Positions 45,157 to 56,043 of a stretch of 64,000 nucleotides of DNA are shown here, one piece after another (within the stretch, counting starts at the first letter, position 1; each line of letters begins with the position of its first letter). The translations under genes were made by a program, and so were the position numbers. Under the pieces are notes generated by a model that searched no databases, was not told the origin of the DNA, and worked only from the letters and a program-made list of their open reading frames with translations. The stretch lies in contig CAMZMU010000063.1 in the NCBI GenBank assembly GCA_947311845.1, positions 55,985,618 through 56,049,617 of the forward strand. The letters run 5' to 3'. Source of the stretch: Poa pratensis (Eukaryota > Streptophyta > Magnoliopsida > Poales > Poaceae).

Positions 45157-47368
45157 CTACACCTCCCGAGAACCCGAGGTATCCATTTCTGACAGCGTGA
45201 GAATAGGCGACCGACCGCGTGGGCCAGTCGAACCACACAAGGAATCCGGCGAGGCATGGGACGGTGTGGTCTCACGCGACGAACTAGGCGAGGCACCACC
45301 AGTGCCATGCTCCACGAGCGCGCGCGTCGAAGTCGGCGAGGCGGAAGCACGACCAAAGGGCGCAGTCCTCGAGTATTCCGATCCCTACATGTTTTGAGTC
45401 CAAGTTAGCAACTTGGAAAGCACAGCATGGCGGTAACAACTTGTTTGGCAAATAACTTACCGGAGTCGCTGGCTTGTATGTGCAAGCGACCGACTCCCTC
45501 GTTGGGCCGACGGGCATGATCCCCGGCCTAGGTGGACGCGTAGGCAGCTGCGACCGCTCTCCAGTGGCATGAAACTTCTCGTCAGCCTACAAGATAGTTT
45601 AGATGTCAGGAGTTGTAGAAAAAGAAGGTTCAAACTGAGGAAATGGGACTTGTCATATTTTGCAAATATAAAAGTTGAAACTTACAGCATCCCTCAACTC
45701 TGCCCACTCCTCATACTCCTGGCTCTTCTGTACCCACAACTGATACTCTCTCTCATAGCTCGCGTAAGCGGCATCGAAGGCCGCCTCGAAATCAGCCTAC
45801 AGTTTTAAAAGGGAACGCATCTCGTCAACTTAGCCACTTAGCTAGGAACGAATGTCGGAAAGAGAATGAAATTGAGAAAAACTTACATCGGGGCGAGCTC
45901 GGGAAGGCCGACGAGGCAGGACGGGAGGGTCGTCGGCGGTGAGGGTAGCCTTGACACGCGAGAGGCCCAACTCAGGAGTACGCGTGAGTACCGCACTAAG
46001 CATGAGAGGACGGCCATGCTCCCAACCGTTCCCGGCAAGGACCACCGCTCTCTCGTCGATGTCATGCTCAAGAGGGTTGTCCACCTCCGGATTTATACCC
46101 TTGAACGTCTCGACGTATGCCTTTAGCCCCTCCTTGGCAGTGCCGAAGTAATCGGGCAGCGAGGGCTGAGGCTCAGAAAAATTGGGCTTCTTCATCTTCA
46201 TCCTCTCCCATGCTTGCATGTCCGAAAGAGGCTCCCCGAGATCGGCCTCCTGCAATGCCAAAGAAGTGTCATGCGTATCAAGTAGGAACATGAGGGGAAA
46301 TAAATGAAGATTGTTTCATGTATATATATACCAGCTTTGCCTTGAAGCGATCATGGTTGCGGGCACCCGCACGATGTGTCCCCCCGCTCCCGCGGTTTAA
46401 CTTGTTTCGCTCGCTCAAGGCCTTGAACTCGTTGTCCTCCCCAGCCCACCTAGACACCAACGCCCTCCACGCGTCATCCTTGCCATAGGCCCATTGGGGC
46501 TTAAACTGAAAAAACAATACTCATGAGAAGAACGGATAATGCAATTGCAACTTAGCAGCAACATGTAATCTCATTAACAATGTACTTACCGCCATGTAGT
46601 CATCTACGGACACCTCAGGTGGGTTCTCCACAATCTCATGCTTCACCGCCGTCTTGCCTAACGTCTCAGTACTGAAATGATTGATCATGGTATGCTTTGC
46701 ATTGTAGAACTGCTGTCGTGTCAACTTCATACAAGCCCCCTGCAAAGTCTTGTCCGCATCGCCCCGCTGCTCAGGAAGTACCCTATAGAACTTCTGTAAT
46801 CATGCAAAAAAAAATTGTGAGAGCATGGTGGGAACATCAAGTATTAACGAAATTCGAAAAGTTCAACTTACCCAAAACTTGTTGATCACGGCGTCAGAAC
46901 ATTTCCCGCCGGTCGCGTAATTGGCGGCCTGATAGTCTACCCAACGGGTGGCTAGCTTCCTCGCGCCGTTGGGGACGGTACTGTACAAGCCCGGCCAAAA
47001 CTTCCTAATCAAAGCTCCAACAAGGGTGTTTGGCACACGGCTTCCCGCAGGATGTATCCAGTTGCTGCACAATAATTAAACATTAGTACATGTCATACTG
47101 TCCTGACAACAATGAAGTTACCATGTTCAAAATTAGTATATATAGTCACTTACTCTTTCCCATTAGGCGTAATGAGGATCTTCTCCTCCTCGGTAGCAGG
47201 TTCCTTGTCCTCATCAGGGACCTGGGATTCCCCTCGAATCTTTGGCGGCTTCCGCCGCCCGGAGGGCCCCGCCTCCAAGTCCGTGGAGGGGCCCGCCCCC
47301 ACGTCCGTGGAGGGGCCCGTCTCCTCCGAACCCTCGTCGACAGAAGCAGAGGGTATGTCCGAAGACAC
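45157..47368 (-). CDS. CACTA-encoded TnpA-like protein (Ptta/En/Spm type)
   Basis: Eight collinear minus-strand exons keep one open frame through consensus GTAAGT-type introns: about 47368-47154 (5' limit not resolved), 47064-46872, 46793-46590, 46505-46332, 46249-45887, 45796-45686, 45586-45461 and 45384-45157 (TAG). Every internal junction keeps phase. The product, at least 540 residues, resembles the plant transposase family Ptta/En/Spm (PF03004): KFWPGLYSTVPNGARKLATR, MKLTRQQFYNAKHTMINHF, then WRALVSRWAGEDNEFKALSE and RNKLNRGSGGTHRAGARNHD, where the family has S-x-x-N-K-x-N-R...H-x-x-G. The N terminus is acidic and Pro/Gly/Arg-rich. Exon 6 forms a short acidic coiled-coil-like helix and the C terminus is Ser/Thr-rich. 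These proteins bind subterminal repeats and assist the TNP2 transposase. The first coding exon and ATG are unresolved, because the upstream sequence is low-complexity RGRG-coding repeat. Confidence 0.78.
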
Positions 47369-49350
47369 GTCGCCCCCACCTCGCCCTCGTCCTCCCTCAC
47401 CTCGCCCTCGCCCTCGTCCTACACCTCGTCCTCTCCTCGTCCTGCACCTCGTCCCCTCGGAGGAAGTGGAGCATCGGCACCTCCCCCTCCTCCAGCATCT
47501 CCACCCTCACCTGCATTGAGAAAGGGTGAACAATTAAGCATAAAGACATGATTCAATTAAGAATTGCATCACCTCTACTCTCACCACTGTCAGACAGGTA
47601 ACGCGGGTTCGGTGTACTTGCTCTTCCACTTTTAGTAATTTTAATTTCTTCAGCAAGGAGGCCGATGATTCCTTGCCTTGGCTCATCTTGGTCAATCACC
47701 TGCATTGAGAAAGGGTAAACTTTTAAGCATGTTGAAAAATGTAGTTAACACTAACAGTAACCCTAAACGGCAACAAGAAAAGGAGGGGAGAGCCAAGTAC
47801 TGCCATTGAGAAAGCTTGGGCAAATGATTTGATATGGGTTCAAATTATCCCTAGTTATTATCCATATGGGTTCAATTAATATAAGCAAGTGTAGCGATGT
47901 GGCCTCCATTCTCGATATTGCGAAAGAGGGAGTTAATATCATTATCGAGAGAAAATCATGATTAGACTAATATCAAAGGAGGTACATATGACCATTTTGC
48001 GTCAGGAAAAATATTCTTAACTAGTTTCTTACAAACAACCATGTGCTATATTTCTTACTAACACTTCACAAAATCAACCCATATGTCCTCAACTAGTGTG
48101 CTTGCTAACTGCTATGTTTTGATAACTACAAAATGACTAACTGCAAACTAAAATGCATGTAGCTTTTGATAACTACATTGCTACACTAGTGTGCTTGCTA
48201 ACTGCTATGTTTTGATAACTACAAAATGACTAACTGCAAACCTACTTTGCCTGTTCATGTACACATTTTCGCAAACACCTTGCGTGCGGTTTCGGTAGGG
48301 GAGGGAGGAGGCAGAGAGGGGAAGCACACCTTCGCGCAGGGGAGGGAGGGGAGGTCGAGGGCGGTGCAGGGAGGGAGGGTAGGTGAAGCCGGCGCCGAGG
48401 TCGTCCGCAGCGTCGAGGACGGCCGGTCCGTGGGCACGGGCACGGCGAGGCGACCACGGGCACGGGCACGGCGAGGCGACCACGGGCACGGGCACGGCGA
48501 GGCGACCACGGGCTGGGACGGCCGGCAGCGGCGGAGGAGGATTTGGGGTTGGGACGGCGGCGGCGCGATGTCGATTTGGGGATTTTGGGCGCGGGATGTC
48601 GATTTGGGTAAGTGAAGCCGCGTACGCGCGGTGGACGGGTAAGTGAAGCCACGCAGGCCTACGCCGACGGCAAAGCCGTCGGCGTATGTTTTTTTTTTTC
48701 ACAAATAAGCCAAGGAGAAAGATGAACAACATTTGATGAAACAACACAGTACTCAACATAGGTATCAACATACGTGGTTCAGAAAATACAAAAACAACTT
48801 CAGAAGGAAACAAAACGCCAGGAGAAAGATGAACAACATTTGATGAAACAACAGAAGAAAATGCAAGAAGAGGCACTGAGAGAACAGAAAAGACGTCCTG
48901 CCGCTGGTTGCCCAAAGATGCCCAAAACACAAGATAAAATACATTGCGACTAAACGCATAAATGAACAAATCATACGGTTTCACCCAGCTACAATCCCAC
49001 CGTGGCTGCGATATCACATGCAGGGTGGGACGTAGCTGGGTAAATCCGGATAATTTGTGTGGAATGTCTAAATATAGCTGAAACAAGACACACGGTTTGA
49101 GCGCCACTTCGATCCAAGCAGCGGTAAGACGTCTCTGATGATCTACAACCGTCCGGCAAGACGTCTATGATGATCTGCAACCGTTTGGTACGGTCGCAGG
49201 TCATCACAGACGTCTTGCCGCTGGTTGCCCAAAGATGTCTCTCCGAGTGAGCTGGAATGTTTTGTGTGAGTGAGTAACCTGTCTGAGGAGTGGCCTATTT
49301 ATAGGCGTCGTGTGTTTCTTTCTGGCGCTGCTGACCCGTTGGATCTGGTA

Positions 49351-49660
49351 GAAGCACACGGATCGTGTGTTTCCTTCCAGTGCTTGTGAGCCGTTGGATC
49401 AGCGGTGTGTTTCTTTCGAGCGCTCGTGAGCCCTTGGATCAGGCAGAAGCACACGGATCGTGTGTTTCCTTCCAGTGCTTGTGAGCCGTTGGATCAGCGG
49501 TGTGTTTCTTTCGAGCGCTCGTGAGCCCTTGGATCAGGCAGAAGCACACGGATCGTGTGCTTCCTTCCAGTGCTTGTGAGCCGTTGGATCAGCGGTGTGT
49601 TTCTTTCGAGCGCTTGTGAGCCCTTGGATCAGGCAGAAGCACACGGATCGTGTGTTTCCT
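49351..49660. repeat. 95-bp tandem repeats inside the CACTA element
   Basis: GAAGCACACGGATCGTGTG recurs at 49351, 49446, 49541 and 49636, exactly 95 bases apart. Related units reappear at 50679-50950. Each unit contains the perfect palindrome-like CACACGGATCGTGTG. Confidence 0.92.
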
Positions 49661-50036
49661 AACATAACACAACCAAGCAAAAAAATCCACTGGGCTACCC
49701 CGTTTCGACGCACGTCTATGGGGGTAGACGGAAACGTTAGGGTTTTTGTGTTAGGTTAGTCCATTGGGGCTTGTCACGTTACCATGGAACATAAGAAAAC
49801 TAAACTAGACTTTATTTGTGTTAGGTTAGTCCATTGGGGCTTGTGAAACCAACTTTTATCAAAATTAATCGAAACGGAGTAGTAGCAACTAAGATAGAAC
49901 AAACTTGGGTACATAGACGAATGACAACAAACTTGGGTACATAGACGAATGACAACAAACTTGCACTAGTAGGAAAGTGCTTATAGCCACCAGTCTACAT
50001 CTTTATTTAATCCATAATACATCACGAATAATGTAA

Positions 50037-50450
50037 CTAACTTTTGCCGGGTCCTAAGCCGCGAGGTGCTGAGCGGCCGGCGGCTTGCACCCAAAGATAA
50101 GGAACCATCACTGGGGCAATACTCACATGAGGAGGATCCCTATGAAGTGTATACCACATATTGTCATGCACCGCTTGCGTATCCAACCTAACCAGGTAGC
50201 GACGGACGTGCTCATCCTCCTCTCTGATACGGCGACGCACCTCCACCTCGGGGGCCGGCGGCCTCTGCACCGAGGCTGGCTCACGCGACGGCCACCAAAC
50301 AAGATCCGGTCGACGACGTCACCCGGATTCCTCACCAAACTACGCGTCCCGGAAGACACCTCCCAGTGCCAGCCCGGCGGAGCCCAGTCCCCGACACTGC
50401 CCGTGTCCAACAAATGGCCGGTGGTCATCATCGATTCCCGCCGAGATCTG
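50037..50450 (-). pseudogene. Unknown CACTA internal coding region, frameshifted
   Basis: After an acceptor near 50452 the minus strand encodes MTTGHLLDTGSVGDWAPPGW and continues to DVVDRILFGGRR near 50290. It then continues in another frame as PEVEVRRRIREEDEHVRRYL, ...MWYTLHRDPPHVSIAP and VPYLWVQAAGRSAPRGLGPG to a stop at 50037. The two parts look like one protein with a frameshift near 50280. I do not recognise the family. It may be a second CACTA gene or an acquired host fragment. Confidence 0.4.
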
Positions 50451-50972
50451 AAAAAATGAGTGGGGAATTTGATCAAACAACTAAGGTGCGTGCAACCTAG
50501 GTACGTAGGGAGGGAGAGGGCAGCACCTTGGCATGGCGGACGGCACACGCGGTGGTGACGCCACGGGAGAGTGATGAGGGATCAGATATCAGTTTAGATG
50601 TGCTATGCCAATGGAGGCCATGACTACATATATATAGTGAGAAATGGGCTTCTGAGCTGTAGTATGCCCAATCAGGAAGAAGCACACGGATCGTGTGTTT
50701 CCTTCGTGTGCTTCTGAGCCGTTGGATCAGCGGTGTGTTTCTTTCGAGCGCTGGAAGGAAGCACACGATCCGTGTGCTTCTTCCTGATTGGGCATACTAC
50801 TAGCCAATCAGGAACTAGTACGCGGATCGTGTGTTTCCTTCGAGAGCTTGGGAGCCGTTGGATCAAGCGGTGTGTTTCTTTCGAGCGCTGGTGAGCCGTT
50901 GGATCAGGAAGAAGCACACGGATCGTGTGTTTCCTTCGTGTGTTTCTTTCGAGCGCCTGTTTCCCGCCAATT

Positions 50973-51830
50973 CTCCCCTTTCGGGCGAACCGGATGGAAT
51001 CGTGTGTCGATTTGGGGTAGACTTTGGTTTCTCATGTTCCTATGGCCTAACATAACACAACCAAGCAAAAAAGTCCACTGGGCTACCCCGTTTCGACGCA
51101 CATCTATGGGGTAGACGGAAACGTTAGAGTTTTTTCCAGCGGATTCAGGGTTTCACCGAAGCGGGGCCCCGGAGCGTCGGAACCACACCCAAACCTAGCT
51201 TGTGACATACCATATGTATAAAAGTGTGTTGTGTGTTGTAAATGTGCAAGAATCTACTCCTAGGTGTGACCGACATCACCGGCTTCACTTTCTCTCTAGT
51301 GAGTTTCTGCACTTAGAGGTGAAAACTCCCCTTTCGGGCGAACCGGATGGAATCGTGTGTCGATTTGGGGTAGACTTTGGTTTCTCATGTTCCTATGGCC
51401 TAACATAACACAACCAAGCAAAAAAGTCCACTGGGCTACCCCCTTTCGACGCACGTCTATGGGGGTAGACGGAAACGTTAGGGTTTTTTCCAGCGGATTC
51501 AGGGTTTCACCGAAGCGGGGCCCCGGAGCGTCGGAACCCTACCCAAACCTAGGTTGTGACATACCATATGTATAAAAGCGGATTCAGGGTTCACCGAAGC
51601 GGGGCCCCGGAGCGTCTATGGGGGTAGACGGAAACGTTAGGGTTTTTCCAGCGGATTCAGGGTTTCACCGAAGCGGGGCCCCGGAGCGTCGGAACCCTAC
51701 CCAAACCTAGGTTGTGACATACCATATGTATAAAAGTGTGTTGTGTGTTGTAAATGTGCAAGAATCTACTCCTAGGTGTGACCGACATCACCGCATCACT
51801 TTCTCTCTAGATAGCCAGGAAAAGTTTTTA
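50973..51830. repeat. 353-bp tandem repeats inside the CACTA element
   Basis: CTCCCCTTTCGGGCGAACCG starts at 50973 and again at 51326. A third, partial and rearranged unit covers about 51575-51830. Each unit carries CATATGTATAAAAG, a TATA-like signal oriented plus. Confidence 0.88.
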
Positions 51831-53394
51831 TTGTTTTACATGTATATGTTGTAGGGTTGGGTTCCGGAAAACTCAAACCGTTATTTTACGGGGTGGGATA
51901 CTGAAATTGGGAGGGCAATTATAGGTCCAATATATATATAAATTACAACTACATTAAATATTATATAGAGAAATAAAGAAATGAATATTATATACGAAAA
52001 TAAATAATAAAAAAACTACTAAACGCCGACGGCAGCCGTCGGTGTTTTATCGCGTGTACGCCGACGGCAGTACCGTCGGCGTATCAACGACGCTGGACGG
52101 TTCGCGTTATGCCGCCCTTTGTACGCCGACGGGATTTATAACGCCGACGGCAGCCGTCGGGGACGTAATTCTACGCCGACGGCGCTTCGTACGCCGACGG
52201 CCTGTTCGTCGTCTGCCCAAGCCCGTGCTGTACGCCGACGGCCCCGACATTTGGCCGTCGGCGTATAGGACGGCCGTCGGCGTTTTGACGGTTTCCCGTA
52301 GTGGTGGTGGCTGCGAAAGGTAGTTATCAGCAAAATACGAGCTTTAGACGGCTAGCGTAAGAGAAATCTGAGCTAGTTAAGGATACTGCGATGGATCATG
52401 AACATGATGTGACATGTATATTTGAGAATAATCACGTGATATTTAGTTTCTATATTTTTTTCTCAAAACCTTTTATTTGTCCTGCTACACGCACTAAAAT
52501 CAAGATTTGAAGCCGGGTATACTGCTACATGGTTACCACCAGCTTTTTCACTAGTTATTTTTATCATTGCCTTGACTACAGAGAACATTACACTGGACTG
52601 TAACCTTACAAAAATAATGATTACCTGAATGAGACCGCAGGAAGAGCAAGTCAAATCCTAAATAAAATGGAAGCACAGGCATATCACACAAAGACTACAA
52701 GAAAAATATGTGTTGAAAACTACAGCCCCGAAGAGGGAAAAAACTTAATATAAAATCCAGACAAGTGTACCTGCTGGATGACCCAGGAGGATATAGATCC
52801 AACATTTGCAAAAGCAATGAAGGTGCAGCGGATTGTGGACTTTGTGGATCTATTTTTCCGCGAATCATGACAGAATTTAAGATTCCATTTTCGATTGACC
52901 TGTCTTTTCTTAATCACAAAAAAGGGACATTCCAAATTTAGCATAAAGTAAGTCGAGCAACATGTAGAATACATGACTTCAAATATACAAGGATTCAATT
53001 ATAAGGCTACACAAAAGAACTTACGACATTACTTTGAGAGCGTCGCTGTATTAATGAAGGTTACATGCATCCCTGATCCAGCTCTCAACATATCAGCCAA
53101 ATACCTGACAGCAAAAGCACCAAATGAACTGCATTGTATAGTGTCCTTCTGCTAGGACAAGACTACCATTGACGAGGATCACTTACCCTGGCGACGAATT
53201 AGCTGTATACAAGTATTGCACTAAGGTAAGCAACGCCAGCACGCCATATGACCTAGCATACCTGGCATACAAATTTGACAGTAGAAAGAGTGAAGAGAGA
53301 TGAGACGAATGAAATTTCTTGTAGTGAAAAACATGCTAGTGAGTAACAGGGAAATAGGTGCATGATACCATAATGAGTTTCCACTATTCATAAA

Positions 53395-54838
53395 TATATA
53401 CTATCTAAATAGGAGCAACCCACTAAGTCTATTTCTCTCAACATGCAAGACGTCCACCTCATCAATCATCTCTAAGCAATCACAGGCTGCCACGACACCC
53501 ATTCTTCCACGTCACACCTCTTAGCATTAGTTTTGGTGTGTTCTAGAGGTTTTAGTTATTATCTCCCGCATCAATTTCTAACTGCAGCGAAACAAAACGC
53601 TACAATCTCTGCATGCAATTAATCCCATTAACTAAACTTCAGTTACCAGTTCCACCTCTGCCCCTATTAAGTTCCATGGTCTCTACCACACCACGTCGCC
53701 TTCCTTTCACAAACAATGACTCTCCATCCTGCATCGCTGCCTCTATCCGCACGGCTGCTCACTGTTCTTTCAAAAGAGGTAGCGCAAGCATATGAGGCCA
53801 CATGAGGGACGGCGCTGGATACATGTTCTACCTCCGGCATCATGGTATTAGGTCTCTCTCTCAATTTAAGTTTTATGTTGTTCCCTCCCGCAGATTCTTT
53901 CAGGATTAAAGAATTCTGATGGGAATTGCCGTTTGTAGAGAAGCTCATGCATGGTGGTACTCGGCAGCAAATTTCGTTTGATTCTTTATTAATTATTTTA
54001 TTCTTCTCTTTCTGGTGTTTTTCTAAGGCTCTGTTCCTATTGTAGTGATGTGGTCAAGAATTAACTTATTCACTTCTATTCTACCTTTTCAGATTCGTTC
54101 TGAAAACCATTGGTTCTGTACCTTACCTGCAAAATGGCATCCCTCTGACGTTTCATGCTGACGGTCATTGGGAAGGCTCAATCTTAATTGTTTGCCGATT
54201 GTAGGCCAAATGTATTCCATCAGAAACAAGTCAGTGATTACGAAATATGGAGATTGTATGCAGGTTAGAAAATCTTATTGTTTAATTGAATGTATGTGTG
54301 GGAAAAGAGAGAAGGTACTTCTTGCTTCAGATGAAATCCGTGTCTCTGATGTAGGCTTGAGGTGGCTAATTCTTTTAATTGTTCCCGTATCAGTTCCCTC
54401 TAAGATAATTTGTGTACTCCCTTGCCTTCAGATCTAATAGCTGTCACATAAGTATCTGATAGATTACTAGAAGATGCATGAGTTTCCGCTTTGATTTTTC
54501 AGGTCCTAGCTTGCTGGCATGCTCATCATTCATCAAGATGCCAACATGGGTAACCTCCAAAATTGGACGAAGTCTTTTCTTGCGCCGGCTATTTGTTAAT
54601 CGTAGATACTGCGACACTTTAACCAAGTTTAGAGGAATCAAGTTACCATGTTTATATATCAAGATGTGTTCCTCTCTCTTTTACTCTAAAAAAATCTTCA
54701 AGCGTTCAGAATACTTTTTATTAATTCTATATGTTTTTTCTCAAATTTGAGCCATCATTCTTAATTTATGTGTGCTATAATTAATAAATCTAAATTACAC
54801 GCTATGATTCCCGCAGCAACGCGCGGGGCATCATCTAG
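53395..54838 (+). mobile_element. Helitron in DHHC intron 1
   Basis: The 3' end is hairpin CCCGCAGCAACGCGCGGGG, seven to nine bases, then CTAG (54835-54838) followed by T. The 5' end is probably near 53395 (TATATACTATCTAAATAGGAG), whose body continues CCCACTAAGTC...CATGCAAGACGTCCACCTCATC as in the other small Helitrons here. The exact TC start is not clean. No replication protein is encoded in the 1.4 kb. The middle (53900-54600) is unlike the smaller copies and may be captured sequence. Confidence 0.7.
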
Positions 54839-54869
54839 TTGTAAATAAGATGGCAAACACTAGTAACCA

Positions 54870-55033
54870 CTCGGTACGAGTATTATCGGACAGTGTATGT
54901 ACATTAGTACATAGGGCTATTCGCAAGAGCACATCTTACCCTCGGAGTCTCAGACCAGACAAGCATTGGGACTCGAACTCGGGTCGTCAGCTTCGCCACT
55001 GCGCAGCTAACTACTCGGCCACTGCCCCGTTCT
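54870..55033 (-). mobile_element. tRNA-derived SINE-like fragment
   Basis: On the minus strand GGCAGTGGCCGAGTAGTTAGC begins a tRNA-like head with an A-box-like TGGCCGAGTAGTTAGC, and 40 bases on, a B box GAGTTCGAGTCCC (near 54970). No poly(A) end or target duplication was found, so the left limit is approximate. Confidence 0.55.
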
Positions 55034-55347
55034 TCATCCAAAACAAAAGCAGGCAACGAGATGACACAAGCCAAGAGCTAGAGCACATGGAATTCAAACA
55101 ACTAGTAATAATATTGCAACCATATAATCTGAACAAGATACAGTAAAAGATTTCACACACAAAAAAGTGTCAGGGATAATAAGGGAGGGTTTGGTTATAC
55201 CAGTTGCCCTGGCGGATTTGGCTCTGGAGGGTCGGATCGAGCAGGAAGATGGCGCCGATGAAGAGCGCATTGAGCATCAACACGATTACCCTGATATACC
55301 TCCACGGATTCCTCCCTGCGCTCAAATCCCCAGCCCTCGATCAGCAT

Positions 55348-55811
55348 TCAGACCCCGGAACCCCCACCATGGGGAACCAAATCGAACAGATAACGAACCG
55401 TGCGAGCCGTGGCGCAGTGGTTGGGACAGTGCGCTGTCTCCACCGTCGGAATCGGTTGCCCTACAGCACGGCATCCTCGCCGCCGCACCGTCTTCGGAGG
55501 AGGGAGGCGGCGATGGTTACAGTTCAGGTGGTGGTCGGTCGGTACTTTCGCGGGAGCAGGAGCCAGGGTCCTGTTACGGTGTAAAAGCCAAAGCTCAATA
55601 AAGCCCACTCTAATACGGGCCGAAAGTTCGAACCCAAATTGGCCCGTGAGGCCTGGCTGGCACGGCCGTAACAACCTGCCTATCGTAACAAATTCGCAAC
55701 AGAACAGATTTCCATCTACACGGCGCGCGAGAAGCCGTCTATAAAAGCTCGCCCGGCCATCTCCATCTATTTCTCCCGCGGCGCCATCAAATCTCATCTT
55801 GCTCTGCTCAG
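55348..55811. promoter_or_regulatory. Shared divergent promoter region
   Basis: Only about 460 bp separate the DHHC start (minus) and the SKU5-like start (plus). The region is GC-rich, has a TATA box for the plus gene, and contains overlapping frames on both strands that I regard as spurious. Confidence 0.5.
55740..55747 (+). promoter_or_regulatory. TATA box of the SKU5-like gene
   Basis: TATAAAAG lies 65-72 bases upstream of the ATG at 55812, an ideal plant spacing. Confidence 0.75.
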
Positions 55812-56043
55812 ATGGCGGCGGCGCTGGTTGCGCTCGCGTGCGTGTGCTTGGCGCTCGTCTCCTCCGCGCAGCCAGAGGCTCCTTACAGATTCTTCGACTG
55901 GAATGTTACCTATGGCGACATCAATCCGCTCGGATTTCCGCAGCAGGTAAGGAGGGAAGCTAGGCGTGTTTGATCTGACATGTGACTTACGCTGCATCTG
56001 ATCGATGTGTTTGCTTTTCTCTCTAGGGTATTCTGATCAACGG

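Larger units (their letters stand above)
44541..52303. mobile_element. Complete 7.76-kb CACTA element in DHHC exon 6
   Basis: The left end is CACTACGGAAACCGTCAAAA. The right end, read inverted, is CACTACGGGAAACCGTCAAAA, differing by one base. The 3-bp target duplication GTG lies at 44538-44540 and 52304-52306. Subterminal regions (44560-44950 and 52020-52290) are packed with TACGCCGACGGC and its complement, often as palindromes (TACGCCGACGGCAATGCCGTCGGCGTA). One isolated palindrome lies internally at 48660-48690. A multi-exon TnpA-like gene is on the minus strand, but I find no TNP2 catalytic transposase, so it is probably non-autonomous. The region between 47.6 and 52 kb is filled with tandem repeats. 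Confidence 0.95.
42537..55347 (-). pseudogene. DHHC protein S-acyltransferase gene, split by a CACTA element
   Basis: Ten short exons with GT-AG introns, read on the minus strand: 55347-55201, 53261-53187, 53104-53033, 52908-52771, 52657-52625, 52310-52304 joined to 44537-44435, 43385-43299, 43210-43127, 42869-42804 and 42711-42537 (TAG). Together they total 987 nt, about 328 residues. The product is a membrane palmitoyltransferase of the plant PAT10-like type. Features in order: membrane span IRVIVLMLNALFIGAIFLLD; span GVLALLTLVQYLYTANSSPG; the LDLYPPGSSSR linker; zinc/cysteine-rich domain DLTCSSCGLIQ + [13 protein letters not shown]; catalytic DHHC in [14 protein letters not shown]; spans WYIFEQAILAGWTVALYI and GLILLVPLIIIHIVLVILVM; the TTxE motif as TNQTTYEIARRKR; and the Cys-rich tail CRDVICCRCC. 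A CACTA element sits in exon 6, a LINE tail in intron 6 and a Helitron in intron 1. Two one-base phase problems (exon 1 near 55313 and the exon 4/5 junction) suggest further decay. The start codon is my best guess. Confidence 0.88.

Noticed and set aside
48205..49107. 300-aa minus-strand frame inside the CACTA element
   Set aside because: It reads straight through a CACTA subterminal palindrome at 48660-48690 and GGGCACGGGCACGG tandem repeats, and shows no domain.
55400..55440. tRNA-like A box (TGGCGCAGTGGTTGG)
   Set aside because: No matching B box or cloverleaf follows within 60-80 bases, so neither a tRNA gene nor a SINE head is supported.
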